Part shown: positions 11,161 through 24,411 of the stretch, piece after piece
Layout: every line of letters begins with the position of its first letter
Numbering within the stretch: the first letter of the stretch is position 1
DNA from: Gigaspora margarita
Taxonomy: Eukaryota > Glomeromycota > Glomeromycetes > Diversisporales > Gigasporaceae
Reading direction: 5' to 3'
Assembly (NCBI GenBank): GCA_009809945.1
Contig: WTPW01000065.1
Location: forward strand, 468,506 to 532,505
Length of the DNA stretch: 64,000 nt
Made by a program: the position numbers and the translations under genes
Notes under the pieces: model-generated
The model's input: only the letters and a program-made list of their open reading frames with translations
Database searches by the model: none
What the model was told of the DNA's origin: nothing

Positions 11161-14100
11161 TTACGGTAGCAGATATCGAGAATCATTGACAAAAGGCTTA
11201 TTTAGTATTTCAAGCACTTTTTTAATATCAGGACGTTTTTCTGGACTGTCATCCCAACAAAGCGTATAAAGTTCAACATATCGTTGTGGCGTGCCATTCA
11301 CAGGTGTTTCTCTTTTGCCTTCAAATATAAGCATTTGAATTTCACATGCAGATTTAAATGATTGAAATGGTTTTCTGCAACTAGAAATTTCCCAGAGAAC
11401 AAATCCAAGACTGAATATATCAGATTTCTTATTCCGCACATATCCTGAGTCTTTTAGACATTGAGGTTCTATATATGCTGGCGTTCCAAAAATTGCAGAA
11501 TTTGAATTTAGAGTTGCGTCATTAATCTGTTTTGATATACCGAAATCTGCAATCATCATTGTTCCTTTATGAACCAGGATATTCCTTGGGTGCAAAAAAA
11601 TGCGTTGAAATTGATGACTGATTATATATCTAAAAATATAATTAAACATTCAAGACATGATGATACTTACGAGATCGCGATGTGCAATATTATTATAATG
11701 CAAAAATTCCAATCCCAGCGCAATTTCTTTTGCAATTCGATACTTATCAGTCCATTTTAAATTAGAAAGTTGCTTTGTTAGATAATCACGCAAATTTCCA
11801 TCTTCGGCAAATTGGAGTATTATTTTATAATACTCTTCTGAAGGATCTATACAAATGGCCATTGATATATTTTAGAAAAATTACATCTTGCTTCAAGAGT
11901 AGGGTGAACGAATAAATTGAACACAAGTTTTGCTACAATATAAATTTCAAAATTGTGTAACGCTACAATAACACAATTAATAAAATGTATAGAGTAGTGA
12001 ATCGATAAAAAAAACTTAGCATTCCCCATCCTTAACTATTAAAAAATAGATGGTACTCTGTAAACGCAGTCTCTTTAGTTAGCGCAAATCGTTATTTGAT
12101 TCGATAAATGCGCATTATCCTTAAGTATATCAGTCCAAATGTTTTGCACTTAAAGAAACTGATTGCATTTAAAAATTCTTTTACAAACCTTTGGTAACAC
12201 CATAGAGCTTAACAATATTTCGATGCTGACTGACTTTCGGCAAAATTTGAAGCTTCAAATATATTTAAAATAAGAATTTAATGTAATTAACATTGTAAAA
12301 ATAATATATGTCGTTCTGATTATATTAGTTCCCCAAAAAATAAAGGAACTTTTCTGACATATCCAGATGTTGATATAACCAGATTGACGTGTAATTTAAA
12401 TCAATGAATACCTCTCTGACAAATTGCTGAAACTCCTTTTCTTCTGGTTTTATGTTAATTTTGAGACATTTGAGAGCAACCATTAATTTGTTTTTCCACA
12501 TTGATTTGTAAACGATTCCAACACTTCCTTCATCGATTTTATCAAAGGCAGCAAAATCAACATAATTATGAAGAACTAAATTTTGTTCAAGAATAACATT
12601 TTCTAGTTCTTGAACCATACTGATAAAAATGATGAAAATTTCATTACTTATAACAATAGTAAAACAATAATATACAACATTTTCTCCATTTAGAAAGACT
12701 ATTATTGTTATTTTACCTAGACTTCTCTTCTACATATGGTAATTTCTCTTCAACAAATATACGGAGACACTTTCGAAACGAGTTAGTTAATTCACTTCCG
12801 TTAAAATCGAATTATAATGCACATCCTCAAATTTTTGTTTCCATAATTCTTTGATTTCTTTAATCTCTTTAGCAACGAGGCTTCTTTTATTTGTTGAAAT
12901 TTGAAAATCAGGTTTAACTTCATTTTGGTTAACCCCTTGATCACAATTTGAGTCACCTTCAATGACCTGCATATAATTGGATACCATAACATCCGACTTT
13001 TCAATAGTTTCCATGGGCAATGGGAATGTTACTTCTTCTATACCAAAAAGGGTAGGTAAATAGTTTTCAAACAAAGGTCCAAGAATTTCATGACTTGCAC
13101 TTCGTGAGATCGTCTCCAAATGTGAAGGTAAGAAAAAATTATCAGTGTTGCAATAAATCTTAAAAGTATCACATATTGCTTCGAACGTGCATTGATTCAT
13201 TCCAATTGGGACTTCAAAATTTGATGTTTGAAGTTGAATGTCGAGGCTAACTTGTGTTTCTAAAAGATCATTAAAATAGAGCTCAGTTATTTGTGCGTCA
13301 GCGCCAAATTTTTTAAGTACCCAGTTGTAAAATTTAGGCGAAGAAGCAAGTGGCTTAATATGGGCGTCCGAAAAAATTATAATTGATGTAACGTTATTTA
13401 GATAATTATTAAATGCTTTGTTGAGTTCAGTTTCGGTATGATCTGGATTAAGGGAAAAAATAAAGCTCCAAACATCCATCTTACATGTACGCTCGAGTTT
13501 CAGCGTTTCAACTATACAATGATATAGAAGCGTATCGAGAGATTCTCGTTCAACGTGTAAAAATGATTCAGCTAATGCGTTAACTATATCATCTAATCTG
13601 TGCTCGAATAAATGAAAACCATCTGCGATAACATTGTAATATAATTGAAAGCCAAGGTTAATTAATTCGATAAGCCTCTTATTAATATTTTTCACATTTG
13701 ATTTTTTCCATTCAATTGAAGGCGTGGGCGGGAGAAGAATTAAAAGTGCGTTTTGTATTACCAGATCATTTGTATCTTCACAAATTCCATAGTAACCAAT
13801 TTTTTTCCATAAATGAACCAAATCTTTATATATTAATATTGCACGTGCTATAACGTTGAGTTGTCGGTTGTTCTCATATCCGTCCTTAGGTGGATATTCT
13901 TCCGAATTTATTAGCACGTGATAAGAGTTGAACTTTCTCTGTGGTTTCGAAGGGAACGGAATAAATTTCATATTCAAAATCAAATTTCCGATAAAATTCA
14001 AATCTTTACGTAAAATATCTCGCGTATGATTTATTACATGCGGACCTGCAAAAAGAAAGTGGAAAAGTTCCATGTCGTTACCTTTTGCGCAAAGGTTGTC

Positions 14101-14616
14101 GGTTTCTAATTGTTGCTGTGCTTCAGTCATTAAATACGTAAAAACTGGAATCTGTAAACTGCTAGACCATGGAACTTTAACTTTTTGATTAATTCTATTC
14201 ATATTCATCTGCCCCACTATATTATGAGCAATTTTTAACTCGATTAATTGTTGGTCATATTTACCGAAGTTAATCAGAAGTCGTTGAATGAAATATCGAG
14301 ATAAAATAGCACGTTTAGCAACCATAGCTTTTGCAACCGAAAGATTAATAAAAGATGGTCCTAATCTTACGGCATGGAATAGGGCATGAGCTCGACCATG
14401 CTGATAAATAATCCATTCCGCTCTAGTCTGGTCATCTCTAGCAATAGCAGAAAACCTCTTGCATGCTAAAGCGAAACTTTTGGGCCAATATATAAATTTA
14501 AAAATATTTATCAAAATGTCATCTGTTAAATTCAGAACGCCACTTTTAGTGATGACACTAGGAGTGTGGTCATTTGCACTTCTATTTTCAATGAGGTTTT
14601 CTTTAAAAACTGACAT
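11161..14616 (-). pseudogene. F-box/TKL kinase, full-length layout but two lesions
   Basis: Exons on the minus strand: 14616-12717, 12619-12412, 12252-12189, 11846-11671 and 11592-11161. The first exon codes for an F-box (SGVLNLTDDILINIFKFIYW) and a long helical central region with no domain I can name. The kinase exons keep the VALK lysine, HRD and DFG. Two defects appear against the other copies. A 1-base deletion near 12795 shifts the frame, so the first exon stops after 609 residues. The acceptor of the last intron reads TTG instead of TAG before CACCC. Either the gene is decaying, or it now makes a 609-residue F-box protein without kinase. The first 609 codons are otherwise intact, so a truncated product is possible. 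Confidence 0.8.
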
Positions 14617-15030
14617 AGGAGAAGAGATCCAAAACAGACCTCACTTTTTTTAAATACCAAAATTTATACTATTTTTTTTAGTGGCCATTTTTATTTGAAT
14701 GTATATAATATAAAAATTGAGGATAATACTAAAAAGCATATATATATAGACGATATATAATGGCACCAAAATTATTTTATACTATATACTGTGTATATAT
14801 TCGGGTAAATAATGGCGCCTATATGTTATATATATTCGGGTAATACTCGGAAATTAATGTAAATCAATTCTTTATAAAACTATGTGTGCGTGATGGTTAT
14901 ACACGTCACGTCCTTTTTTTCACTACTGTATACGCGAACGGAAAAATGGTAACAATGAATTCGCTCCCCAAATAATTTTTTTTTTATGGAACCCAAAACT
15001 GCATCAAAAATTTAAAAATGAGCCTTGCTA

Positions 15031-15274
15031 TATGGGCTGCCGTCAATAGAAATAAAGCAGATTGACATTTTGGAAAAAATTAATGCCTTAACTTTCACCG
15101 CCCATATCTCGATGAATTTCGAAGCTATTTTCATGATTTAATAGTCAAATTAAAGCTTAGATCTTAAATTTTATTATGGTTAATAAATCATGAGAATTGC
15201 TTTGAAATTCATCAGGATATGAGCGATGAAAGTTAAGGCATTGATTTTTTCGAAATGTCAATCTGCAGCCCATA
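15031..15274. mobile_element. TA-flanked palindromic MITE
   Basis: A 244-bp element with ends TATGGGCTGC and GCAGCCCATA, flanked by TA. The inside is inverted almost throughout, for example AATGCCTTAACTTTCA against TGAAAGTTAAGGCATT. Confidence 0.7.
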
Positions 15275-15486
15275 TAGTCATGTTCCGAAAAGTCGGTTTG
15301 ATATGAATTCCAATAAAAATTAACGAAATAGTAAAATTTTTATAATAGCTTTTCTTTCATTATTACTGTATTTGATATTCACTATGGCAGTAAGTAAATA
15401 AAAGAAAAACGTGAATGGCTATGCGGGTTTTGCAATCATTACTCTGAACATTTGTCATAGTTCACTGTATTTTATATGAATAACAG

Positions 15487-15612
15487 GAAGAGAAAAAACC
15501 TGTAAATTATGCTTTCCGAATCGATTCAAATGATATTGTAATTATGTTTAAATTACTTGATTTTATGATATTTTTATATATTCAAAAAGCATAATTTACA
15601 GGTTTTCTCTTC
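15487..15612. mobile_element. Short inverted-repeat element
   Basis: The arms begin GAAGAGAAAAAACCTGTAAA and end TTTACAGGTTTTCTCTTC, with a spacer of about 60 bp. No clear target duplication is seen. Confidence 0.5.
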
Positions 15613-16624
15613 TAATCACGCAATATACAATATATATTAACCAATTTGAGTGGCCGCGTTTAGATCAATATTTTCTTATTTACTTGATTAGTCTGAATAG
15701 ATAATGTAAAGGTGATTAGTACGAAGCGTTCAACTTGTAAATATCAATTACATTACCAAATAAATAATGCTCCAAAATAAAACTTTTAAAGGCTATAAAA
15801 ACTTTTGGACAAATAGTATCGTATAGTGTGGATTAAAAGATCGAAATACTTTACAAGTTAGACTGCATATACAGATATTATTATTGTCAGAAGGATATTA
15901 CGGATATTTATTTTAATGTGATAAGTTAGAACTTTGTTCGCAGTTTCGGAGAGAACTGAATAAATTCATATTCAAAATCAAATTTCTAATAGAATTTATA
16001 TTTTTACGCAAATTATCTTGCGCATGATTTATTACATGCATTACATATCTACCATACTCTTCAGTTTATAATTTCTGTATTTACTAGAAATGGTTTTTGA
16101 TGCCGCTTTTATATTATACCATATTTCTCTCTTATCTTTATTAAAAGAACTATTCACGTTCATATATGTTTGTTAATTAGACTGAGCCTCTACGAAATTA
16201 CATTAAAAAGTCTTTTATTTTCAGCTGCTGAAACAACATTTCTATGACTTCTTTACAGAAATGTGCTATAATTTTTTGCTTCAAATCTTCGAATTCTAGA
16301 TTATGTGATTTATTTATTTAAAAAAATTATTTATTAAAAGATGCGAATTCATAATCCGATTATCAATTATCTTTTATTCAAGTTTTCACTTTTATATTTA
16401 TTTTACACACGAGACTAGATATTTAATCGTATAATAAACCCCTAATTTACTGTAATTATCAGAGAGTAAATACTATAAAGAAGCGTTGCCGATGATTTGA
16501 TGAGATAGATATTTATTTGGAATATAAAAAGTTCAAGAGCAGGCATTGATAGAAATCATTGATAATAATTATATGAAAAATCAATGTTTAGTATAAAATT
16601 AGAGGTCTATTTTGTTTGTTATTC

Positions 16625-16905
16625 GGTGTAGGTATTAATTTATAACTTGTTTCGAATTGATATATAAAGCCGATTATTATTATCCTAATTAGATTATTTT
16701 TTAAACTTTTATGCTATATAAAAATCCTAACCATTATATTTCTTGTTTATTTTGACTTTGCAGTTGTATATTCAAGATAACTTAAGCAGGGTTTGTTTAT
16801 TTACCTAATGTTTAGACGTGTAACGTATAATTTCTAAATGAACATCAATGGCATTTTTACGCAGCACTAATGAACCAATCATTTCTGCATATACAGAATA
16901 GCATA
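16625..16905. repeat. Segmental-duplication block (partner 36842-37075)
   Basis: GGTATTAATTTATAACTTGT through GCAGCACTAATGAACCAATC aligns with 36842-37075 in the same orientation, with small indels. Both lie upstream of an F-box/kinase copy, so the duplication reaches well beyond the gene. Confidence 0.75.
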
Positions 16906-17419
16906 TACTGTGCTGTAATGCTAAATTAGAAATGTTATTACCAGTAAATATTCATAATACTTCGAATTTCATCGCAATTCCATACGCAGGCTGAAAAGTA
17001 GCTATGGTGAGTTAACCCATTTAGAGTACATTCTAGGGGTTAGTAAAATTACGGGGGGGACAACTTAACGTTACACAAGTATATAGTGGCACAAAGATTG
17101 TCATTTTATATGTAAATCATATATATCGTATTTGATCGGTAAAAGTTTTGGTTATAAGTTTTTTTGATATAGCCCAGCTACTTAGAGATTATTTTTTTTC
17201 CCGAAACTCAAGACATATAAGGGTAGGTAATTAGTTATGTGAAAACTTTATAAATGATTTTTTTTATTATTTAAAACTGAATCATAGGTTCGGAAACATA
17301 CGTCGTTAGTAAATCTTGCCAATCTGGGACTGTACCGCAACATTATTTGTTCGTTTCTCCTTTAAACGTTGTTTTTTTTTGATACTACATTACTAATGTT
17401 ACTATTCTTTATTCGTAGG

Positions 17420-17640
17420 TTAGATAATTTTTTTGATGGGTTTCTTTGGCATGATTTCTTCAACGATTTAAGGCAAGAAATAACGGTGGGTTCCTTCGAC
17501 ATTTAAAGGCGGGTTTCTTCGACAAATAACTTGGTTTCGACGATTAAAGCGGGCTTATTTGACGAATAGCAGTGGGTTTCTTCGACTAAAGCGGTGGGTT
17601 TCTTCGACATAAAACGGTGGGGTTCTTTAATTGATAATCC
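17420..17640. repeat. GGTTTCTTCGAC minisatellite
   Basis: The unit GGTGGGTTTCTTCGAC plus an AAAGC-like part is repeated about six times with indels (steps of roughly 30 bp). The minus-strand frame through it yields a repetitive peptide, which I take as incidental. Confidence 0.7.
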
Positions 17641-18978
17641 GTGAGTTAATCGGATAAAATGATCTGTAAATTTGACGCAATTGCTTAAAAAAACCCTAAT
17701 TTGTAAATGTGCAGATTTTTTTACGCGCATTACAAATTTTAATTCAAAACTCACAAAACCAACTTGGCATCAATATCTACTTACTAAACAAGACCTACTC
17801 AGTCTATTCATAATCAAAAACTACTCAGTCTATTTGTAATTCGATTGTTCAATTACTAAAATGTATTGTCACATATATACCGCATATATCATTTAGCTTT
17901 AAACAAATTGGCTGCTATGAAACGAATTGTCCAGGGAAACAGAAACTACACCTTTCGCTCTATATACTTTCGAAATAACTATGTGAGTTAGCTATAGAGC
18001 ATTTTTTTGAATTCAGTTGTTGCTTATACTATATAAGAATCACTAAACAAAAGAAATAGCTTTTTTTTTTGTAGTTAAATCTCTAGTGAGTTCTCAAAAT
18101 TGACAGTATGTTTAGATTATATTTGTTAGACGAAGTCTGTAGATTTTGATATTGATAGAAGTCGATTTTTGTAATCTTAAATCTAATATAAACGATTCGT
18201 TACAAATATGGAATTGGAGTTGAAAAGGATAAGAATAAGGTATTTATTCATTATCTAAAATCTGTAAAGATGAATAATCCTAACAGAACGTATTAAGCTG
18301 GTTATTGTTATTATTTAGAAATTGGTATTAAAGTAGATAAGCATAACCATTTATGCATTATCTAAAATTTGCCGAGACTGGTAATACTATGGGAATTTTA
18401 AAACTGCTTTTTGTTACAAATGCGGAATTAGTGTAAAAAGAATGAAAACAAATTTCGTAGTTGGATTAATAAATATTTCAATTTTATATTTCAGGTTTAA
18501 CAATATAGATTACACGAATCTACATATTTCTATATTAGATATTTAAAGCTTATCTACCTGATATTTTAGAATCTGTTTATTAAATATTGAATATATATGC
18601 ATAATATTAATTTAAAAAAATTTGAAAATAAATAAAAATTTATTTACATATATATTCTTTAATCAGTCTTTAATCGTGTAACTTGTATTAATCCTCAAAA
18701 ATATTTTAACTAATTATAATATGTAAATTTATATTGTATTTAACTTAGTATACATATAACACACCTAAATCTTAATATCTATCTAAATGCATTCTAATTA
18801 GCCTAATTTAAATAAACTAGAAACACGATATATTACTGGGAATACTATAAGATGCGCTATATAGTAATCTAAAAAAAAAAACAAAATTTAAAAAAATTTC
18901 AACAATTCATAAATTGCAACGATTTGAATATCTGATCATCATTGTGGAGGCTGCTTGGAACGCTCTAAGTAGTGCTTT

Positions 18979-19153
18979 ATAGCTGTTTTTCATAAATTCT
19001 GGAACATTAGGCAAAAAATTGACCGACTGAATATTTGTCGATTCAATAATTTTTGATTTGGCAATGACATTATCGAATCACAAATTATCGAATTGGCAAA
19101 TATTCGGTCAGTCAATTTTTTGCTAGATGTACCAGAATTTATGAAAACAGCTG
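18979..19153. mobile_element. Palindromic MITE-like element
   Basis: Arms TATAGCTGTTTTTCATAAAT and ATTTATGAAAACAGCTGTGA, with CAAAAAATTGACCGACTGAA against its inverse (TTCGGTCAGTCAATTTTTTG) further in. About 175 bp; target duplication not clear. Confidence 0.6.
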
Positions 19154-20838
19154 TGATTAGGGTTCCTAATAGACCAAAACAGATCAAAATTTAGATTATG
19201 CTTAAAAATCAATTTGATAACATATTTAACATCACATCTGCCGATTCTAATAATAAATAAAATCCAACACAAGGATACAAAGTCCCTTTTAAATTTCAGA
19301 ATACAATGCCTTGAATTTATGTTGTAAAATATTAAACTACCGTGAGTTGCATAATATAAAATGGCAAAACTACAAAGAATTACAATAATTACCTAGGTTT
19401 ATACCATTTTTAGTGTAGAATGCAATATTATTTTTAAAGTTTAAACAATATCCATTGTATCGCCAGTTGAAAACGACGGCCCATATGGACTGCCTTTTCT
19501 TGAATAAATGTAGCCATTACCTCCGTGATAACCCCAGGAACTATCCAAAAATCCTATGAAAGACCATTAATAATATATGTTTAATACGCAAAAAAAACCC
19601 CCCAAAAAATTCTATACGATGAATAAATAAATTTCATATGTTCACTTATTCAACTCCAATTTCAATTCGATAACAATATCTGATCATTCCTCATCTTTGC
19701 AGAGTTGTCATATGTTCGCCCTTTTCAACTCCTATTTCAATTTGATAACAATATCTAACATCATATATTTCACTAGTAAGTAATAACACTATTCATCTAA
19801 TGGGGTGCCTAGTGTTATTGGACGAAACTGGTTTTAAAGACGAAACCTAATCTATTGATAGACAAAAGTAATGAAGTTTTTTTTTTATATTAGTAATGAA
19901 AATTTCAATGAAAAAAACAAAATTTTTGACGAAAAATGAAACTCTTAACAAAAAATAAAATCCTTATCGAATGCGAAATCTCTAGTAAACACCTAGTGTG
20001 ATAAATTACATATAGAGAGTGTTAGTTATGCAATTGGACGAATCGAAACCAATAATATAATATGGAAAACTTATTGAGAGACAGAATTGGCTATACAGTT
20101 ATTCATACGTATAAATAACTTTTTTTGAGTAGTGAACAATCAAATAGTACATCTGTATTCGGTAGATCTCAATTTTAATAGTTACGTACGTATGTCTTAC
20201 GATTTTTTTATTCTATTGCTATCAAAAGTTTATAAATTAAAAAAAAATATACAAAGTTAGTTATAAAGTAAACTATAAAAACGAGTATGCTAAATACCTT
20301 GTCCAAATTCTCTACTGTAATTCATTCAAAGTGTTACTTAGTAAATGCCGCGTGCTTACAAAGTAAAGTCTATCAAAAAAAAATATTGATATTCAACAAT
20401 CCGATAATCAAAAACTAATGGTATTATTCTACTATTTGTGCTACTTTAATGTAAAATTTAATAAAAAGTTTATCGACCTTACTTATATGCTAAAAATTTC
20501 AATATTTAACACTTAAAAATTCAATTATTTTTAAAAAAGCAGTATTTAATTCTTGCGAACACGAAAACGTACCCAATTCCTACATAAACTTACCAGACAA
20601 TGTAAATAGGGTATGGTAATGACTTGTCTTGAATCAGTAACCAGTTTATACTGCTGAAAGCTTGTTGGTATAGCAGTGTTAATATTTTTATTATAATTTC
20701 AATGATTGTTACACAAAATAATGCATGACATTTTTATTGGCTATGCACTATAATAAGTTGTCCCCCCGTAATTTTACTAATCCCTAGGTACATTATTGCA
20801 GAACAATCTCGTGATTTAGGCTTATTCGGATTATTTTG

Positions 20839-21396
20839 GGTCGATCGTCATTACGATATTTCATAACTTGAGCCAGTAGCGTAATTTTAGGCGGAATTAA
20901 ATTCTCACTGAATGCATGTCGTACATGTGATCGACGGAAAAAACACATTACAGTATCCTTGTGATAATGATAGGGGACCAACTCAGCTAAAAATTCCGTT
21001 ATAACGAATATTCGCCATAGTATTATATAACAGATTAAATTGTTTTGGAGAATCGCATCTCTATAACGAGGGGTCGGATTTAATAGACCCGCCAGCGTTA
21101 GAGGGTATAGTGTAAGCAAAAATTAAGTATAATTCTGCTAATGAACCACAGATGCCTAAATTAATTAAATAAAATCTAGCCCAAATTTAGAAAATCTACG
21201 ACTTAATTATGTCAAAGCAAGCCAAAGTGTCTCACATTTTGTGTGTTTATACCCATCCTAGCCATAAAATATACATAGATTTAAAATTGAAGATAAACTT
21301 GTAATTTACAGTGACATGTTTACCTAATAAATTTTTTTTGATAGCAATTTTTTTTGTTAAATAGCGCCAATGTTAAATAAATGAATAGAATGTAAA
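20839..21396. repeat. Dispersed repeat R, uninterrupted copy
   Basis: This aligns with 38901-39342 and continues as 43790-44135. The partner copy is split by the 4.4-kb DDE transposon, and its right part by a mariner-like MITE. This copy therefore provides both empty sites: CATAAAATATACATAG near 21270 and CCTAATAAATTTT near 21325. It includes stretches such as CCTCGTTATAGAGATGCG (minus strand) that resemble Tc1/mariner ends. No gene. Confidence 0.75.
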
Positions 21397-21399
21397 TTA

Positions 21400-22451
21400 G
21401 GTGAGACCAACTGGATTCTGTGTTTTACATTATCCCCTCACCCCTCCGGAAGAGGGGGTGGTTCACATAGTAAAATTTTAAAAATTTTTTTTCAAAAAAA
21501 ATTTTTTCCGAATTGTTCCGTGGCTGCATAAAATTTTTCCGAAATATCTCGTATCACCAATGATGGTAAATGACCTGGTCATTTGCAAAATTTTCAAATG
21601 ACCTCAAATGACCCTGAAATGACCGGTCATTAACAGTCATATCAATTTTGGGTCATTTAGAAATGACTCGTGACCAAACGATCATGGTCATTTAATGGCC
21701 GAGGTCATTTGAGGGTCATTTAGTCATTGGGCCATCGTGCATATAGAGTTTGTATCCATATCTAATATTTTTTACATAGATTGATCAACTTTAACTGCAT
21801 AACGATAATGCATAAGTATAGGTTTCAAAGTAAGCTGGGTATTTGTAGGCTCGCAATAAAAGTTATATGCCCGGTCCCCAACCTAGGATTGGTAAATAAC
21901 TCGATCGTTTAATCGAAATTTAAATGACTCCAAGCTATTAAATCATGACAAGAACATTTTGGTTATTAAGTTCATTTAGGTCATTGGTACATAAAATAAT
22001 TTTATTGGTCGAATTGTTCGTATAAAAAGTTATCAAACTTTATTATTTTCCTTATCGATAATCTTAGCTATAAATTAAAGTTTCAAATTTTACTAAGTCA
22101 AGATGTTCGAAATATGCAATTTATTATTTCGAACAACTTTACTTAAGACAAAATATTAATTGACTTATAGCTACAATTATTGATTATGTTTTTAAATTTT
22201 GTTTGGCAGCCAATTCTGATCAGCTAAAAAGCATTAGAATATTAACAAACATATGTTAAATACCTTTTAGATAATTTGAGCCTCGAAATGTCCCAATGAC
22301 TAGTCATTTGTCATTTGGGTCATTGGTTCATTTCAGGTCATTTATCATCACTGCGTATCACTATGTATATTTACCTAAATTTTTTTTACTATGAGGGAGA
22401 GGGAGGAGCGCTGGGGGGTAATGTAAAACACAGGATCCAGTTGGTCTCGCC
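21400..22451. mobile_element. GG-starting element, 3-bp TTA TSD, split by a hAT element
   Basis: The ends GGTGAGACCAACTGGATTCT and the inverse of GGCGAGACCAACTGGATCCT are flanked by TTA at 21397-21399 and 22452-22454. Without the inserted element and its duplicated 8 bp the unit is about 248 bp. Relatives lie at 25299-25518 and 35046-35180. Non-coding, PIF/Harbinger-like by signature. Confidence 0.75.
21558..22353. mobile_element. Non-autonomous hAT-like element, 8-bp TSD
   Basis: It starts CAATGATGGTAAATGACC and ends GGTCATTTATCATCACTG, flanked by CGTATCAC on both sides (21550-21557, 22354-22361). Many sub-terminal AAATGACC/GGTCATTT motifs lie in both orientations, as in typical hAT ends. 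796 bp, no ORF. Same family as 28262-29617. Confidence 0.85.
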
Positions 22452-22453
22452 TT

Positions 22454-22735
22454 ATCAGTTTATAATAATAATAGTTTATTCAATTATCTATCGGGGGAAT
22501 TACTATCGATAACACTTCTACTCTAATTTCGAAGGTTATTACTTTAGAACATTGAACTCTATCTTCGAGCTTTCTAGTTCTGCTCAGTTAAGGCTACAAC
22601 TAAAGCTAAAGCTACAACTAGAAACTACTCTATTGTGAAGACAAAAGACAACGTATTTATACTTTTTACATGACTGCGTAAATTCTACTCTCTTACTTGT
22701 TCTAACAAGTTACCAGGTTTGATATATCAAAATAT
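22454..22735 (-). repeat. Putative LTR fragment (family of 49780-50240)
   Basis: Read on the minus strand this matches 49780-50040: AACTTGTTAGAACAAGTAAG, then AAGTATAAATAC (TATA-like), then a TTGAATAAACT signal region. It ends abruptly at the neighbouring TTA-flanked element. This copy still has several CpG sites. Confidence 0.6.
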
Positions 22736-22848
22736 TTGATATATTCGATATATCAGATATATTTGATATATTCGAATTCAGATATATCAGATATACGATA
22801 TATCAGATATTTTTGATATGTTTGTTATATCTAATATATCAAATCGTC
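22715..22848. repeat. GATATATC-rich simple repeat
   Basis: A run of TTTGATATATCAAATATTTG-like palindromic units. A similar run (49700-49790) borders the related putative LTR, so it belongs to that family. Confidence 0.65.
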
Positions 22849-22879
22849 GAATCGAGTTGAGCGGGTGGGAACTTACTAT

Positions 22880-23785
22880 TAGGGTGTAAATCGATTCTAT
22901 AATAGTCGTTTTAATCATTAATCGAATTAGAATCGATTCTCATTTCTGGACAAACAATTTATAGCGTTTTGCAAAAAGATGTGAACATGTGATTTTAGTG
23001 ATGATGATGACTGAGAATCACCAAGATTCCAGATTGTCTGTTACTTTATATTTTCGATTGGTTACGTTTATATTTCTTTGAAATCGGTTTAATTCTTAAA
23101 ATCTCAAAAAATCTATAAAGTCTCCGATTCTCACATGAAAAAATGATCTGCAGTGTTCACATCTTTTTGCAAAGCGCAATAATCGTTTCTACAAATGATC
23201 AAATATTTTGAAATCGATTCTGAATTTAGAATCGATTCTAAAGAATATAATCGTTTTATTTTATCTATTTAGAAGCCTAAAATTTTTAATAAAATGTTCT
23301 CGTTTTTAGTACTTAGCCATTTTATATTGGATGTGTTTTATTAATGCGAATTATCTTAATAAAACTAATAATTTGTATTTAACCATTTTTAATGCTGTAC
23401 TTGCTGTTAATGCGTATTATTTTATTTAAACCATTAAGCTGATAGTTTATACTTAGCCATTTTATAATGGCTATATTTGTTATTAATAATACGTAGTATT
23501 ATTTATATAATTTGTTTTAAAGCACAAATCATGTTGCAAATACTGAAGATTCTATTTAATTAAGTTCTGGTATAGCTTTAAAACAACCAAAAAGCTTTGT
23601 ACACTGCTTCTTATTATTTGTAAAATTAAATAACTTACAGTATTAAATAATAAAAAAAACAGATTATAATCGGGCAACTTAATACAGGAAATAACTATAA
23701 AAATTTAGAATTCGATCATCGATTTTAAAACGATTTTGAGGTTTCGATCATCGATATTGATTTTTAGAATCGATTCGCATCCCTA
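22880..23785. mobile_element. hAT-like element, 8-bp TSD
   Basis: 906 bp with ends TAGGGTGTAAATCGATTCT and AGAATCGATTCGCATCCCTA, flanked by CTTACTAT at 22872-22879 and 23786-23793. The internal inverted pair GCAAAAAGATGTGAACA / TGTTCACATCTTTTTGC (about 22964-23180) suggests a nested MITE. Non-coding. Confidence 0.85.
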
Positions 23786-24038
23786 CTTACTATACTAGGA
23801 ACTACAGGGGATTATGACAACTACGTCAATCTTACTAAATATACATATTTGACTAAAAATAGACGACTAAAAATGGACAATAATAGAATAATAAAAAAAA
23901 AATAGCAAATCGGCGCGACTACATCCTCACAATGCTCAGCGGGAATTTTCGGAGTTATGATAATAATATGATGAATTTGGTAACAAAAACTCAGTTCCCC
24001 GGGAATGAGGTTTCTGATATTTTTTGACTTTGGCCTAA

Positions 24039-24411
24039 GGCCACGCAAAGTTGATTTTTCGTTATGCATCACCAGCCGACCCATTTTTTTCAATTTTTCA
24101 AAAACTTTTTTTTAGATCTCAATTGTGCCAATTGTTCGATTTTTGACATTTATTTTTTTCTCTATTCTCATCCGGTGTCACCCGATGAGACCTTAATTTC
24201 CCGTAATTGTCCGATAGGACTGACGGAATAAATATGGCAGCTAACTCAATTTTTTAAATCCTTGTGGCGCAAAATGAAAAATTAATCTACATAACCTTAG
24301 ATGTGAATATTATTCTATTATTTCCAGTAAATTAAATAAAAAATCCGATCACTGACCCATGTTTTCAGAGATTCCATGTAATGCAAAACGAAAAATCAAC
24401 TTTGCGTGGCC
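24039..24411. mobile_element. GGCCACGCAAAG MITE, 3-bp TAA TSD
   Basis: 373 bp, second copy of the family at 8753-9132, with both ends GGCCACGCAAAGTTG (inverted) and TAA on both sides (24036-24038, 24412-24414). It marks the outer edge of the third-copy duplication block. Confidence 0.8.

Larger units (their letters stand above)
14617..17032. other. Upstream region of the second copy; MITEs, no gene
   Basis: Apart from the inverted-repeat elements at 15031-15274 and 15487-15612 and the duplicated block at 16625-16905, I see no gene. Short fragments resembling MITE ends (AATGGCACC, AATGGCGCC) occur at 14761 and 14812. Confidence 0.5.
17033..20787. mobile_element. 3.75-kb non-coding TIR element
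   Basis: The left end CTAGGGGTTAGTAAAATTAC GGGG and the right end CCCCGTAATTTTACTAATCC CTAG are inverse copies over about 33 bases. The repeat GTACATT stands on both sides (17026-17032, 20788-20794), 7 bp perfect. No ORF with a recognisable domain lies inside. It contains a minisatellite, a MITE and small tandem duplications (18190-18440; 19637-19760). It could be a hAT-like or other TIR element that lost its transposase. Confidence 0.7.

Noticed and set aside
19815-20005. Element bounded by CCTAGTGT direct repeats (8 bp)
   Set aside because: The sequences next to the repeats do not form inverted ends, so an insertion is not supported.
20793-21119. Minus-strand open frame of 108 codons
   Set aside because: The homologous repeat at 38.9-39.2 kb does not keep the frame; no domain.
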